From positions 129,897,989 to 129,961,988 of the forward strand of contig CP136068.1 in NCBI GenBank assembly GCA_032622095.1: a stretch of 64,000 nucleotides of DNA, written 5' to 3'. Every line of letters starts with the position of its first letter. The first letter of the stretch is position 1. The translations under genes and the position numbers were made by a program. Of this stretch, positions 38,012 through 53,177 are shown piece by piece. The DNA is from Siphonodentalium dalli (taxonomy: Eukaryota; Mollusca; Scaphopoda; Gadilida; Siphonodentaliidae). A model generated the notes under the pieces. That model had not been told where the DNA came from. It saw only the letters and a list, made by a program, of their open reading frames with translations, and did not search any database.

Positions 38012-41000
38012 GAATGTCAGTCTGAAGTGTGAAGTTGGTTAGGCGTTCGGCGTTCGACATTCGTTTAACATTCAACTTAGAAAATTTCGACCGAAAAATG
38101 GAAATTTAGTTTTATGCGCTAAAGGTGTTCTTTTTACCCAATTCGTGCTCTATCAATCAAATCTGGTCTAACTTTCATCGTTTTCCAAAAAAATTATTTC
38201 GACCCAAAAATATATAGGCCCCTACAGAGGGGACAGGCCTCGTTTGTTGACCGATCGACACCAAATTTGGTGAGGAAGTGTGTCCCCAGTAGTAATCTTC
38301 ATAACCAAACGCACGGGTCGCAGACTGTTGCCGATTTCAAGTTTTTAAGTGAAATCGAATGTCAGGCTGGCTTTCAGTTAGGCGTTCGACTTAGAAAATA
38401 TTTCAGCCCAAAAATGGATTTCGAGTTTTTTGCGCGAAACATCATGTTTTGACCCAATTCGTGCTCCCCCACTCGAATCTGGTCAAAATTGTCAAGGAAA
38501 CTCGAAAAGTAAATTCGAATGTCAGTCTGAAGTGTGAAGTTGGTTAGGCGTTCGGCGTTCGACATTCGTTTAACATTCAACTTAGAAAATTTCGACCGAA
38601 AAATGGAAATTTAGTTTTTTGCGCTAAAGGTGTTCTTTTTACCCAATTCGTGCTCTATCAATCAAATCTGGTCCAACTTTCATCGTTTTCCAAAAAAATT
38701 ATTTTACCGCCGGACTTGGAAAATTTCGACCCAAAAATATATAGGCCCCTACAGAGGGGACAGGCCTCGTTTGTTGACCGATCGACACCAAATTTGGTGA
38801 GGAAGTGTGTCCCCAGTAGTAATCTTCATAACCAAACGCACGGGTCGCAGACTGTTGCCGATTTCAAGTTTTTAAGTGAAATCGAATGTCAGGCTGGCTT
38901 TCAGTTAGGCGTTCGACTTAGAAAATATTTCAGCCCAAAAATGGATTTCGAGTTTTTTGCGCGAAACATCATGTTTTGACCCAATTCGTGCTCCCCCACT
39001 CGAATCTGGTCAAAATTGTCAAGGAAACTCGAAAAGTAAATTCGAATGTCAGTCTGAAGTGTGAAGTTGGTTAGGCGTTCGGCGTTCGACATTCGTTTAA
39101 CATTCAACTTAGAAAATTTCGACCGAAAAATGGAAATTTTGTTTTATGCGCTAAAGGTGTTCTTTTTACCCAATTCGTGCTCTATCAATCAAATCTGGTC
39201 TAACTTTCATCGTTTTCCAAAAAAATTATTTCGACCCAAAAATATATAGGCCCCTACAGAGGGGACAGGCCTCGTTTGTTGACCGATCGACACCAAATTT
39301 GGTGAGGAAGTGTGTCCCCAGTAGTAATCTTCATAACCAAACGCACGGGTCGCAGACTGTTGCCGATTTCAAGTTTTTAAGTGAAATCGAATGTCAGGCT
39401 GGCTTTCAGTTAGGCGTTCGACTTAGAAAATATTTCAGCCCAAAAATGGATTTCGAGTTTTTTGCGCGAAACATCATGTTTTGACCCAATTCGTGCTCCC
39501 CCACTCGAATCTGGTCAAAATTGTCAAGGAAACTCGAAAAGGAAATTCGAATGTCAGTCTGAAGTGTGAAGTTGGTTAGGCGTTCGGCGTTCGACATTCG
39601 TTTAACATTCAACTTAGAAAATTTCGACCGAAAAATGGAAATTTAGTTTTATGCGCTAAAGGTGTTCTTTTTACCCAATTCGTGCTCTATCAATCAAATC
39701 TGGTCCAACTTTCATCGTTTTCCAAAAAATTTATTTTACCGCCGGACTTGGAAAATTTCGACCCAAAAATATATAGGCCCCTACAGAGGGGACAGGCCTC
39801 GTTTGTTGACCGATCGACACCATATTTGGTGAGGAAGTGTGTCCCCAGTAGTAATCTTCATAACCAAACGCACGGGTCGCAGACTGTTGCCGATTTCAAG
39901 TTTTTAAGTGAAATCGAATGTCAGGCTGGCTTTCAGTTAGGCGTTCGACTTAGAAAATATTTCAGCCCAAAAATGGATTTCGAGTTTTTTGCGCGAAACA
40001 TCATGTTTTGACCCAATTCGTGCTCCCCCACTCGAATCTGGTCAAAATTGTCAAGGAAACTCGAAAAGTAAATTCGAATGTCAGTCTGAAGTGTGAAGTT
40101 GGTTAGGCGTTCGGCGTTCGACATTCGTTTAACATTCAACTTAGAAAATTTCGACCGAAAAATGGAAATTTAGTTTTTTGCGCTAAAGGTGTTCCATTTA
40201 CCCAATTCGTGCTCTATCAATCAAATCTGGTCCAACTTTCATCGTTTTCCAAAAAATTTATTTTACCGCCGGACTTGGAAAATTTCGACCCAAAAATATA
40301 TAGGCACCTACAGAGGGGACAGGCCTCGTTTGTTGACCGATCGACACCAAATTTGGTGAGGAAGTGTGTCCCCAGTAGTAATCTTCATAACCAAACGCAC
40401 GGGTCGCAGACTGTTGCCGATTTCAAGTTTTTAAGTGAAATCGAATGTCAGGCTGGCTTTCAGTTAGGCGTTCGACTTAGAAAATATTTCAGCCCAAAAA
40501 TGGATTTCGAGTTTTTGCGCGAAACATCATGTTTTGACCCAATTCGTGCTCCCCCACTCGAATCTGGTCAAAATTGTCAAGGAAACTCGAAAAGTAAATT
40601 CGAATGTCAGTCTGAAGTGTGAAGTTGGTTAGGCGTTCGGCGTTCGACATTAGTTTAACATTCAACTTAGAAAATTTCGACCGAAAAATGGAAATTTAGT
40701 TTTATGCGCTAAAGGTGTTCTTTTTACCCAATTCGTGCTCTATCAATCAAATCTGGTCTAACTTTCATCGTTTTCCAAAAAAATTATTTCGACCCAAAAA
40801 TATATAGGCCCCTACAGAGGGGACAGGCCTCGTTTGTTGACCGATCGACACCAAATTTGGTGAGGAAGTGTGTCCCCAGTAGTAATCTTCATAACCAAAC
40901 GCACGGGTCGCAGACTGTTGCCGATTTCAAGTTTTTAAGTGAAATCGAATGTCAGGCTGGCTTTCAGTTAGGCGTTCGACTTAGAAAATATTTCAGCCCA

Positions 41001-42665
41001 AAAATGGATTTCGAGTTTTTTGCGCGAAACATCATGTTTTGACCCAATTCGTGCTCCCCCACTCGAATCTGGTCAAAATTGTCAAGGAAACTCGAAAAGT
41101 AAATTCGAATGTCAGTCTGAAGTGTGAAGTTGGTTAGGCGTTCGGCGTTCGACATTAGTTTAACATTCAACTTAGAAAATTTCGACCGAAAAATGGAAAT
41201 TTAGTTTTTTGCGCTAAAGGTGTTCTTTTTACCCAATTCGTGCTCTATCAATCAAATCTGGTCCAACTTTCATCGTTTTCCAAAAAAATTATTTTACCGC
41301 CGGACTTGGAAAATTTCGACCCAAAAATATATAGGCCCCTACAGAGGGGACAGGCCTCGTTTGTTGACCGATCGACACCAAATTTGGTGAGGAAGTGTGT
41401 CCCCAGTAGTAATCTTCATAACCAAACGCACGGGTCGCAGACTGTTGCCGATTTCAAGTTTTTAAGTGAAATCGAATGTCAGGCTGGCTTTCAGTTAGGC
41501 GTTCGACTTAGAAAATATTTCAGCCCAAAAATGGATTTCGAGTTTTTTGCGCGAAACATCATGTTTTGACCCAATTCGTGCTCCCCCACTCGAATCTGGT
41601 CAAAATTGTCAAGGAAACTCGAAAAGTAAATTCGAATGTCAGTCTGAAGTGTGAAGTTGGTTAGGCGTTCGGCGTTCGACATTCGTTTAACATTCAACTT
41701 AGAAAATTTCGACCGAAAAATGGAAATTTTGTTTTATGCGCTAAAGGTGTTCTTTTTACCCAATTCGTGCTCTATCAATCAAATCTGGTCTAACTTTCAT
41801 CGTTTTCCAAAAAAATTATTTCGACCCAAAAATATATAGGCCCCTACAGAGGGGACAGGCCTCGTTTGTTGACCGATCGACACCAAATTTGGTGAGGAAG
41901 TGTGTCCCCAGTAGTAATCTTCATAACCAAACGCACGGGTCGCAGACTGTTGCCGATTTCAAGTTTTTAAGTGAAATCGAATGTCAGGCTGGCTTTCAGT
42001 TAGGCGTTCGACTTAGAAAATATTTCAGCCCAAAAATGGATTTCGAGTTTTTTGCGCGAAACATCATGTTTTGACCCAATTCGTGCTCCCCCACTCGAAT
42101 CTGGTCAAAATTGTCAAGGAAACTCGAAAAGTAAATTCGAATGTCAGTCTGAAGTGTGAAGTTGGTTAGGCGTTCGGCGTTCGACATTAGTTTAACATTC
42201 AACTTAGAAAATTTCGACCGAAAAATGGAAATTTAGTTTTTTGCGCTAAAGGTGTTCTTTTTACCCAATTCGTGCTCTATCAATCAAATCTGGTCCAACT
42301 TTCATCGTTTTCCAAAAAAATTATTTTACCGCCGGACTTGGAAAATTTCGACCCAAAAATATATAGGCCCCTACAGAGGGGACAGGCCTCGTTTGTTGAC
42401 CGATCGACACCAAATTTGGTGAGGAAGTGTGTCCCCAGTAGTAATCTTCATAACCAAACGCACGGGTCGCAGACTGTTGCCGATTTCAAGTTTTTAAGTG
42501 AAATCGAATGTCAGGCTGGCTTTCAGTTAGGCGTTCGACTTAGAAAATATTTCAGCCCAAAAATGGATTTCGAGTTTTTAGCGCGAAACATCATGTTTTG
42601 ACCCAATTCGTGCTCCCCCACTCGAATCTGGTCAAAATTGTCAAGGAAACTCGAAAAGGAAATTC

Positions 42666-42858
42666 AAGTTTTCAAATTTCAAGTTTTTAAGTGAAATCGA
42701 ATGTCAGGCTGGCTTTCAGTTAGGCGTTCGACTTAGAAAATATTTCAGCCCAAAAATGGATTTCGAGTTTTTTGCGCGAAACATCATGTTTTGACCCAAT
42801 TCGTGCTCCCCCACTCGAATCTGGTCAAAATTGTCAAGGAAACTCGAAAAGGAAATTC
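42666..42858 (+). repeat. X partial monomer, copy 13
   Basis: Same insert and 11-bp junction following L with TTTTTAGCGCG. Confidence 0.92.
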
Positions 42859-45800
42859 GAATGTCAGTCTGAAGTGTGAAGTTGGTTAGGCGTTCGGCGT
42901 TCGACATTCGTTTAACATTCAACTTAGAAAATTTCGACCGAAAAATGGAAATTTAGTTTTATGCGCTAAAGGTGTTCTTTTTACCCAATTCGTGCTCTAT
43001 CAATCAAATCTGGTCTAACTTTCATCGTTTTCCAAAAAAATTATTTCGACCCAAAAATATATAGGCCCCTACAGAGGGGACAGGCCTCGTTTGTTGACCG
43101 ATCGACACCAAATTTGGTGAGGAAGTGTGTCCCCAGTAGTAATCTTCATAACCAAACGCACGGGTCGCAGACTGTTGCCGATTTCAAGTTTTTAAGTGAA
43201 ATCGAATGTCAGGCTGGCTTTCAGTTAGGCGTTCGACTTAGAAAATATTTCAGCCCAAAAATGGATTTCGAGTTTTTTGCGCGAAACATCATGTTTTGAC
43301 CCAATTCGTGCTCCCCCACTCGAATCTGGTCAAAATTGTCAAGGAAACTCGAAAAGTAAATTCGAATGTCAGTCTGAAGTGTGAAGTTGGTTAGGCGTTC
43401 GGCGTTCGACATTAGTTTAACATTCAACTTAGAAAATTTCGACCGAAAAATGGAAATTTAGTTTTTTGCGCTAAAGGTGTTCTTTTTACCCAATTCGTGC
43501 TCTATCAATCAAATCTGGTCCAACTTTCATCGTTTTCCAAAAAAATTATTTTACCGCCGGACTTGGAAAATTTCGACCCAAAAATATATAGGCCCCTACA
43601 GAGGGGACAGGCCTCGTTTGTTGACCGATCGACACCAAATTTGGTGAGGAAGTGTGTCCCCAGTAGTAATCTTCATAACCAAACGCACGGGTCGCAGACT
43701 GTTGCCGATTTCAAGTTTTTAAGTGAAATCGAATGTCAGGCTGGCTTTCAGTTAGGCGTTCGACTTAGAAAATATTTCAGCCCAAAAATGGATTTCGAGT
43801 TTTTTGCGCGAAACATCATGTTTTGACCCAATTCGTGCTCCCCCACTCGAATCTGGTCAAAATTGTCAAGGAAACTCGAAAAGTAAATTCGAATGTCAGT
43901 CTGAAGTGTGAAGTTGGTTAGGCGTTCGGCGTTCGACATTCGTTTAACATTCAACTTAGAAAATTTCGACCGAAAAATGGAAATTTTGTTTTATGCGCTA
44001 AAGGTGTTCTTTTTACCCAATTCGTGCTCTATCAATCAAATCTGGTCTAACTTTCATCGTTTTCCAAAAAAATTATTTCGACCCAAAAATATATAGGCCC
44101 CTACAGAGGGGACAGGCCTCGTTTGTTGACCGATCGACACCAAATTTGGTGAGGAAGTGTGTCCCCAGTAGTAATCTTCATAACCAAACGCACGGGTCGC
44201 AGACTGTTGCCGATTTCAAGTTTTTAAGTGAAATCGAATGTCAGGCTGGCTTTCAGTTAGGCGTTCGACTTAGAAAATATTTCAGCCCAAAAATGGATTT
44301 CGAGTTTTTTGCGCGAAACATCATGTTTTGACCCAATTCGTGCTCCCCCACTCGAATCTGGTCAAAATTGTCAAGGAAACTCGAAAAGTAAATTCGAATG
44401 TCAGTCTGAAGTGTGAAGTTGGTTAGGCGTTCGGCGTTCGACATTCGTTTAACATTCAACTTAGAAAATTTCGACCGAAAAATGGAAATTTAGTTTTTTG
44501 CGCTAAAGGTGTTCTTTTTACCCAATTCGTGCTCTATCAATCAAATCTGGTCCAACTTTCATCGTTTTCCAAAAAAATTATTTTACCGCCGGACTTGGAA
44601 AATTTCGACCCAAAAATATATAGGCCCCTACAGAGGGGACAGGCCTCGTTTGTTGACCGATCGACACCAAATTTGGTGAGGAAGTGTGTCCCCAGTAGTA
44701 ATCTTCATAGCCAAACGCACGGGTCGCAGACTGTTGCCGATTTCAAGTTTTTAAGTGAAATCGAATGTCAGGCTGGCTTTCAGTTAGGCGTTCGACTTAG
44801 AAAATATTTCAGCCCAAAAATGGATTTCGAGTTTTTTGCGCGAAACATCATGTTTTGACCCAATTCGTGCTCCCCCACTCGAATCTGGTCAAAATTGTCA
44901 AGGAAACTCGAAAAGTAAATTCGAATGTCAGTCTGAAGTGTGAAGTTGGTTAGGCGTTCGGCGTTCGACATTCGTTTAACATTCAACTTAGAAAATTTCG
45001 ACCGAAAAATGGAAATTTAGTTTTATGCGCTAAAGGTGTTCTTTTTACCCAATTCGTGCTCTATCAATCAAATCTGGTCTAACTTTCATCGTTTTCCAAA
45101 AAAATTATTTCGACCCAAAAATTTATAGGCCCCTACAGAGGGGACAGGCCTCGTTTGTTGACCGATCGACACCAAATTTGGTGAGGAAGTGTGTCCCCAG
45201 TAGTAATCTTCATAACCAAACGCACGGGTCGCAGACTGTTGCCGATTTCAAGTTTTTAAGTGAAATCGAATGTCAGGCTGGCTTTCAGTTAGGCGTTCGA
45301 CTTAGAAAATATTTCAGCCCAAAAATGGATTTCGAGTTTTTTGCGCGAAACATCATGTTTTGACCCAATTCGTGCTCCCCACTCGAATCTGGTCAAAATT
45401 GTCAAGGAAACTCGAAAAGGAAATTCGAATGTCAGTCTGAAGTGTGAAGTTGGTTAGGCGTTCGGCGTTCGACATTCGTTTAACATTCAACTTAGAAAAT
45501 TTCGACCGAAAAATGGAAATTTAGTTTTATGCGCTAAAGGTGTTCTTTTTACCCAATTCGTGCTCTATCAATCAAATCTGGTCCAACTTTCATCGTTTTC
45601 CAAAAAAATTATTTTACCGCCGGACTTGGAAAATTTCGACCCAAAAATATATAGGCCCCTACAGAGGGGACAGGCCTCGTTTGTTGACCGATCGACACCA
45701 AATTTGGTGAGGAAGTGTGTCCCCAGTAGTAATCTTCATAACCAAACGCACGGGTCGCAGACTGTTGCCGATTTCAAGTTTTTAAGTGAAATCGAATGTC

Positions 45801-48800
45801 AGGCTGGCTTTCAGTTAGGCGTTCGACTTAGAAAATATTTCAGCCCAAAAATGGATTTCGAGTTTTTTGCGCGAAACATCATGTTTTGAGCCAATTCGTG
45901 CTCCCCCACTCGAATCTGGTCAAAATTGTCAAGGAAACTCGAAAAGTAAATTCGAATGTCAGTCTGAAGTGTGAAGTTGGTTAGGCGTTCGGCGTTCGAC
46001 ATTCGTTTAACATTCAACTTAGAAAATTTCGACCGAAAAATGGAAATTTTGTTTTATGCGCTAAAGGTGTTCTTTTTACCCAATTCGTGCTCTATCAATC
46101 AAATCTGGTCTAACTTTCATCGTTTTCCAAAAAAATTATTTCGACCCAAAAATATATAGGCCCCTACAGAGGGGACAGGCCTCGTTTGTTGACCGATCGA
46201 CACCAAATTTGGTGAGGAAGTGTGTCCCCAGTAGTAATCTTCATAACCAAACGCACGGGTCGCAGACTGTTGCCGATTTCAAGTTTTTAAGTGAAATCGA
46301 ATGTCAGGCTGGCTTTCAGTTAGGCGTTCGACTTAGAAAATATTTCAGCCCAAAAATGGATTTCGAGTTTTTTGCGCGAAACATCATGTTTTGACCCAAT
46401 TCGTGCTCCCCCACTCGAATCTGGTCAAAATTGTCAAGGAAACTCGAAAAGTAAATTCGAATGTCAGTCTGAAGTGTGAAGTTGGTTAGGCGTTCGGCGT
46501 TCGACATTAGTTTAACATTCAACTTAGAAAATTTCGACCGAAAAATGGAAATTTAGTTTTTTGCGCTAAAGGTGTTCTTTTTACCCAATTCGTGCTCTAT
46601 CAATCAAATCTGGTCCAACTTTCATCGTTTTCCAAAAAAATTATTTTACCGCCGGACTTGGAAAATTTCGACCCAAAAATATATAGGCCCCTACAGAGGG
46701 GACAGGCCTCGTTTGTTGACCGATCGACACCAAATTTGGTGAGGAAGTGTGTCCCCAGTAGTAATCTTCATAACCAAACGCACGGGTCGCAGACTGTTGC
46801 CGATTTCAAGTTTTTAAGTGAAATCGAATGTCAGGCTGGCTTTCAGTTAGGCGTTCGACTTAGAAAATATTTCAGCCCAAAAATGGATTTCGAGTTTTTT
46901 GCGCGAAACATCATGTTTTGACCCAATTCGTCCTCCCCCACTCGAATCTGGTCAAAATTGTCAAGGAAACTCGAAAAGTAAATTCGAATGTCAGTCTGAA
47001 GTGTGAAGTTGGTTAGGCGTTCGGCGTTCGACATTCGTTTAACATTCAACTTAGAAAATTTCGACCGAAAAATGGAAATTTTGTTTTATGCGCTAAAGGT
47101 GTTCTTTTTACCCAATTCGTGCTCTATCAATCAAATCTGGTCTAACTTTCATCGTTTTCCAAAAAAATTATTTCGACCCAAAAATATATAGGCCCCTACA
47201 GAGGGGACAGGCCTCGTTTGTTGACCGATCGACACCAAATTTGGTGAGGAAGTGTGTCCCCAGTAGTAATCTTCATAACCAAACGCACGGGTCGCAGACT
47301 GTTGCCGATTTCAAGTTTTTAAGTGAAATCGAATGTCAGGCTGGCTTTCAGTTAGGCGTTCGACTTAGAAAATATTTCAGCCCAAAAATGGATTTCGAGT
47401 TTTTTGCGCGAAACATCATGTTTTGACCCAATTCGTGCTCCCCCACTCGAATCTGGTCAAAATTGTCAAGGAAACTCGAAAAGTAAATTCGAATGTCAGT
47501 CTGAAGTGTGAAGTTGGTTAGGCGTTCGGCGTTCGACATTAGTTTAACATTCAACTTAGAAAATTTCGACCGAAAAATGGAAATTTAGTTTTTTGCGCTA
47601 AAGGTGTTCTTTTTACCCAATTCGTGCTCTATCAATCAAATCTGGTCCAACTTTCATCGTTTTCCAAAAAAATTATTTTACCGCCGGACTTGGAAAATTT
47701 CGACCCAAAAATATATAGGCCCCTACAGAGGGGACAGGCCTCGTTTGTTGACCGATCGACACCAAATTTGGTGAGGAAGTGTGTCCCCAGTAGTAATCTT
47801 CATAACCAAACGCACGGGTCGCAGACTGTTGCCGATTTCAAGTTTTTAAGTGAAATCGAATGTCAGGCTGGCTTTCAGTTAGGCGTTCGACTTAGAAAAT
47901 ATTTCAGCCCAAAAATGGATTTCGAGTTTTTTGCGCGAAACATCATGTTTTGAGCCAATTCGTGCTCCCCCACTCGAATCTGGTCAAAATTGTCAAGGAA
48001 ACTCGAAAAGTAAATTCGAATGTCAGTCTGAAGTGTGAAGTTGGTTAGGCGTTCGGCGTTCGACATTCTTTTAACATTCAACTTAGAAAATTTCGACCGA
48101 AAAATGGAAATTTTGTTTTATGCGCTAAAGGTGTTCTTTTTACCCAATTCGTGCTCTATCAATCAAATCTGGTCTAACTTTCATCGTTTTCCAAAAAAAT
48201 TATTTCGACCCAAAAATATATAGGCCCCTACAGAGGGGACAGGCCTCGTTTGTTGACCGATCGACACCAAATTTGGTGAGGAAGTGTGTCCCCAGTAGTA
48301 ATCTTCATAACCAAACGCACGGGTCGCAGACTGTTGCCGATTTCAAGTTTTTAAGTGAAATCGAATGTCAGGCTGGCTTTCAGTTAGGCGTTCGACTTAG
48401 AAAATATTTCAGCCCAAAAATGGATTTCGAGTTTTTTGCGCGAAACATCATGTTTTGACCCAATTCGTGCTCCCCCACTCGAATCTGGTCAAAATTGTCA
48501 AGGAAACTCGAAAAGTAAATTCGAATGTCAGTCTGAAGTGTGAAGTTGGTTAGGCGTTCGGCGTTCGACATTAGTTTAACATTCAACTTAGAAAATTTCG
48601 ACCGAAAAATGGAAATTTAGTTTTTTGCGCTAAAGGTGTTCTTTTTACCCAATTCGTGCTCTATCAATCAAATCTGGTCCAACTTTCATCGTTTTCCAAA
48701 AAAATTATTTTACCGCCGGACTTGGAAAATTTCGACCCAAAAATATATAGGCCCCTACAGAGGGGACAGGCCTCGTTTGTTGACCGATCGACACCAAATT

Positions 48801-51800
48801 TGGTGAGGAAGTGTGTCCCCAGTAGTAATCTTCATAACCAAACGCACGGGTCGCAGACTGTTGCCGATTTCAAGTTTTTAAGTGAAATCGAATGTCAGGC
48901 TGGCTTTCAGTTAGGCGTTCGACTTAGAAAATATTTCAGCCCAAAAATGGATTTCGAGTTTTTTGCGCGAAACATCATGTTTTGACCCAATTCGTGCTCC
49001 CCCACTCGAATCTGGTCAAAATTGTCAAGGAAACTCGAAAAGTAAATTCGAATGTCAGTCTGAAGTGTGAAGTTGGTTAGGCGTTCGGCGTTCGACATTC
49101 GTTTAACATTCAACTTAGAAAATTTCGACCGAAAAATGGAAATTTTGTTTTATGCGCTAAAGGTGTTCTTTTTACCCAATTCGTGCTCTATCAATCAAAT
49201 CTGGTCTAACTTTCATCGTTTTCCAAAAAAATTATTTCGACCCAAAAATATATAGGCCCCTACAGAGGGGACAGGCCTCGTTTGTTGACCGATCGACACC
49301 AAATTTGGTGAGGAAGTGTGTCCCCAGTAGTAATCTTCATAACCAAACGCACGGGTCGCAGACTGTTGCCGATTTCAAGTTTTTAAGTGAAATCGAATGT
49401 CAGGCTGGCTTTCAGTTAGGCGTTCGACTTCGAAAATATTTCAGCCCAAAAATGGATTTCGAGTTTTTTGCGCGAAACATCATGTTTTGACCCAATTCGT
49501 GCTCCCCCACTCGAATCTGGTCAAAATTGTCAAGGAAACTCGAAAAGTAAATTCGAATGTCAGTCTGAAGTGTGAAGTTGGTTAGGCGTTCGGCGTTCGA
49601 CATTCGTTTAACATTCAACTTAGAAAATTTCGACCGAAAAATGGAAATTTAGTTTTTTGCGCTAAAGGTGTTCTTTTTACCCAATTCGTGCTCTATCAAT
49701 CAAATCTGGTCCAACTTTCATCGTTTTCCAAAAAAATTATTTTACCGCCGGACTTGGAAAATTTCGACCCAAAAATATATAGGCCCCTACAGAGGGGACA
49801 GGCCTCGTTTGTTGACCGATCGACATCAAATTTGGTGAGGAAGTGTGTCCCCAGTAGTAATCTTCATAGCCAAACGCACGGGTCGCAGACTGTTGCCGAT
49901 TTCAAGTTTTTAAGTGAAATCGAATGTCAGGCTGGCTTTCAGTTAGGCGTTCGACTTAGAAAATATTTCAGCCCAAAAATGGATTTCGAGTTTTTTGCGC
50001 GAAACATCATGTTTTGACCCAATTCGTGCTCCCCCACTCGAATCTGGTCAAAATTGTCAAGGAAACTCGAAAAGTAAATTCGAATGTCAGTCTGAAGTGT
50101 GAAGTTGGTTAGGCGTTCGGCGTTCGACATTCGTTTAACATTCAACTTAGAAAATTTCGACCGAAAAATGGAAATTTAGTTTTATGCGCTAAAGGTGTTC
50201 TTTTTACCCAATTCGTGCTCTATCAATCAAATCTGGTCTAACTTTCATCGTTTTCCAAAAAAATTATTTCGACCCAAAAATATATAGGCCCCTACAGAGG
50301 GGACAGGCCTCGTTTGTTGACCGATCGACACCAAATTTGGTGAGGAAGTGTGTCCCCAGTAGTAATCTTCATAACCAAACGCACGGGTCGCAGACTGTTG
50401 CCGATTTCAAGTTTTTAAGTGAAATCGAATGTCAGGCTGGCTTTCAGTTAGGCGTTCGACTTAGAAAATATTTCAGCCCAAAAATGGATTTCGAGTTTTT
50501 TGCGCGAAACATCATGTTTTGACCCAATTCGTGCTCCCCCACTCGAATCTGGTCAAAATTGTCAAGGAAACTCGAAAAGTAAATTCGAATGTCAGTCTGA
50601 AGTGTGAAGTTGGTTAGGCGTTCGGCGTTCGACATTAGTTTAACATTCAACTTAGAAAATTTCGACCGAAAAATGGAAATTTAGTTTTTTGCGCTAAAGG
50701 TGTTCTTTTTACCCAATTCGTGCTCTATCAATCAAATCTGGTCCAACTTTCATCGTTTTCCAAAAAAATTATTTTACCGCCGGACTTGGAAAATTTCGAC
50801 CCAAAAATATATAGGCCCCTACAGAGGGGACAGGCCTCGTTTGTTGACCGATCGACACCAAATTTGGTGAGGAAGTGTGTCCCCAGTAGTAATCTTCATA
50901 ACCAAACGCACGGGTCGCAGACTGTTGCCGATTTCAAGTTTTTAAGTGAAATCGAATGTCAGGCTGGCTTTCAGTTAGGCGTTCGACTTAGAAAATATTT
51001 CAGCCCAAAAATGGATTTCGAGTTTTTTGCGCGAAACATCATGTTTTGACCCAATTCGTGCTCCCCCACTCGAATCTGGTCAAAATTGTCAAGGAAACTC
51101 GAAAAGTAAATTCGAATGTCAGTCTGAAGTGTGAAGTTGGTTAGGCGTTCGGCGTTCGACATTCGTTTAACATTCAACTTAGAAAATTTCGACCGAAAAA
51201 TGGAAATTTTGTTTTATGCGCTAAAGGTGTTCTTTTTACCCAATTCGTGCTCTATCAATCAAATCTGGTCTAACTTTCATCGTTTTCCAAAAAAATTATT
51301 TCGACCCAAAAATATATAGGCCCCTACAGAGGGGACAGGCCTCGTTTGTTGACCGATCGACACCAAATTTGGTGAGGAAGTGTGTCCCCAGTAGTAATCT
51401 TCATAACCAAACGCACGGGTCGCAGACTGTTGCCGATTTCAAGTTTTTAAGTGAAATCGAATGTCAGGCTGGCTTTCAGTTAGGCGTTCGACTTCGAAAA
51501 TATTTCAGCCCAAAAATGGATTTCGAGTTTTTTGCGCGAAACATCATGTTTTGACCCAATTCGTGCTCCCCCACTCGAATCTGGTCAAAATTGTCAAGGA
51601 AACTCGAAAAGTAAATTCGAATGTCAGTCTGAAGTGTGAAGTTGGTTAGGCGTTCGGCGTTCGACATTCGTTTAACATTCAACTTAGAAAATTTCGACCG
51701 AAAAATGGAAATTTAGTTTTTTGCGCTAAAGGTGTTCTTTTTACCCAATTCGTGCTCTATCAATCAAATCTGGTCCAACTTTCATCGTTTTCCAAAAAAA

Positions 51801-53177
51801 TTATTTTACCGCCGGACTTGGAAAATTTCGACCCAAAAATATATAGGCCCCTACAGAGGGGACAGGCCTCGTTTGTTGACCGATCGACATCAAATTTGGT
51901 GAGGAAGTGTGTCCCCAGTAGTAATCTTCATAGCCAAACGCACGGGTCGCAGACTGTTGCCGATTTCAAGTTTTTAAGTGAAATCGAATGTCAGGCTGGC
52001 TTTCAGTTAGGCGTTCGACTTAGAAAATATTTCAGCCCAAAAATGGATTTCGAGTTTTTTGCGCGAAACATCATGTTTTGACCCAATTCGTGCTCCCCCA
52101 CTCGAATCTGGTCAAAATTGTCAAGGAAACTCGAAAAGTAAATTCGAATGTCAGTCTGAAGTGTGAAGTTGGTTAGGCGTTCGGCGTTCGACATTCGTTT
52201 AACATTCAACTTAGAAAATTTCGACCGAAAAATGGAAATTTAGTTTTATGCGCTAAAGGTGTTCTTTTTACCCAATTCGTGCTCTATCAATCAAATCTGG
52301 TCTAACTTTCATCGTTTTCCAAAAAAATTATTTCGACCCAAAAATATATAGGCCCCTACAGAGGGGACAGGCCTCGTTTGTTGACCGATCGACACCAAAT
52401 TTGGTGAGGAAGTGTGTCCCCAGTAGTAATCTTCATAACCAAACGCACGGGTCGCAGACTGTTGCCGATTTCAAGTTTTTAAGTGAAATCGAATGTCAGG
52501 CTGGCTTTCAGTTAGGCGTTCGACTTAGAAAATATTTCAGCCCAAAAATGGATTTCGAGTTTTTTGCGCGAAACATCATGTTTTGACCCAATTCGTGCTC
52601 CCCCACTCGAATCTGGTCAAAATTGTCAAGGAAACTCGAAAAGTAAATTCGAATGTCAGTCTGAAGTGTGAAGTTGGTTAGGCGTTCGGCGTTCGACATT
52701 AGTTTAACATTCAACTTAGAAAATTTCGACCGAAAAATGGAAATTTAGTTTTTTGCGCTAAAGGTGTTCTTTTTACCCAATTCGTGCTCTATCAATCAAA
52801 TCTGGTCCAACTTTCATCGTTTTCCAAAAAAATTATTTTACCGCCGGACTTGGAAAATTTCGACCCAAAAATATATAGGCCCCTACAGAGGGGACAGGCC
52901 TCGTTTGTTGACCGATCGACACCAAATTTGGTGAGGAAGTGTGTCCCCAGTAGTAATCTTCATAACCAAACGCACGGGTCGCAGACTGTTGCCGATTTCA
53001 AGTTTTTAAGTGAAATCGAATGTCAGGCTGGCTTTCAGTTAGGCGTTCGACTTAGAAAATATTTCAGCCCAAAAATGGATTTCGAGTTTTTAGCGCGAAA
53101 CATCATATTTTGACCCAATTCGTGCTCCCCCACTCGAATCTGGTCAAAATTGTCAAGGAAACTCGAAAAGGAAATTC

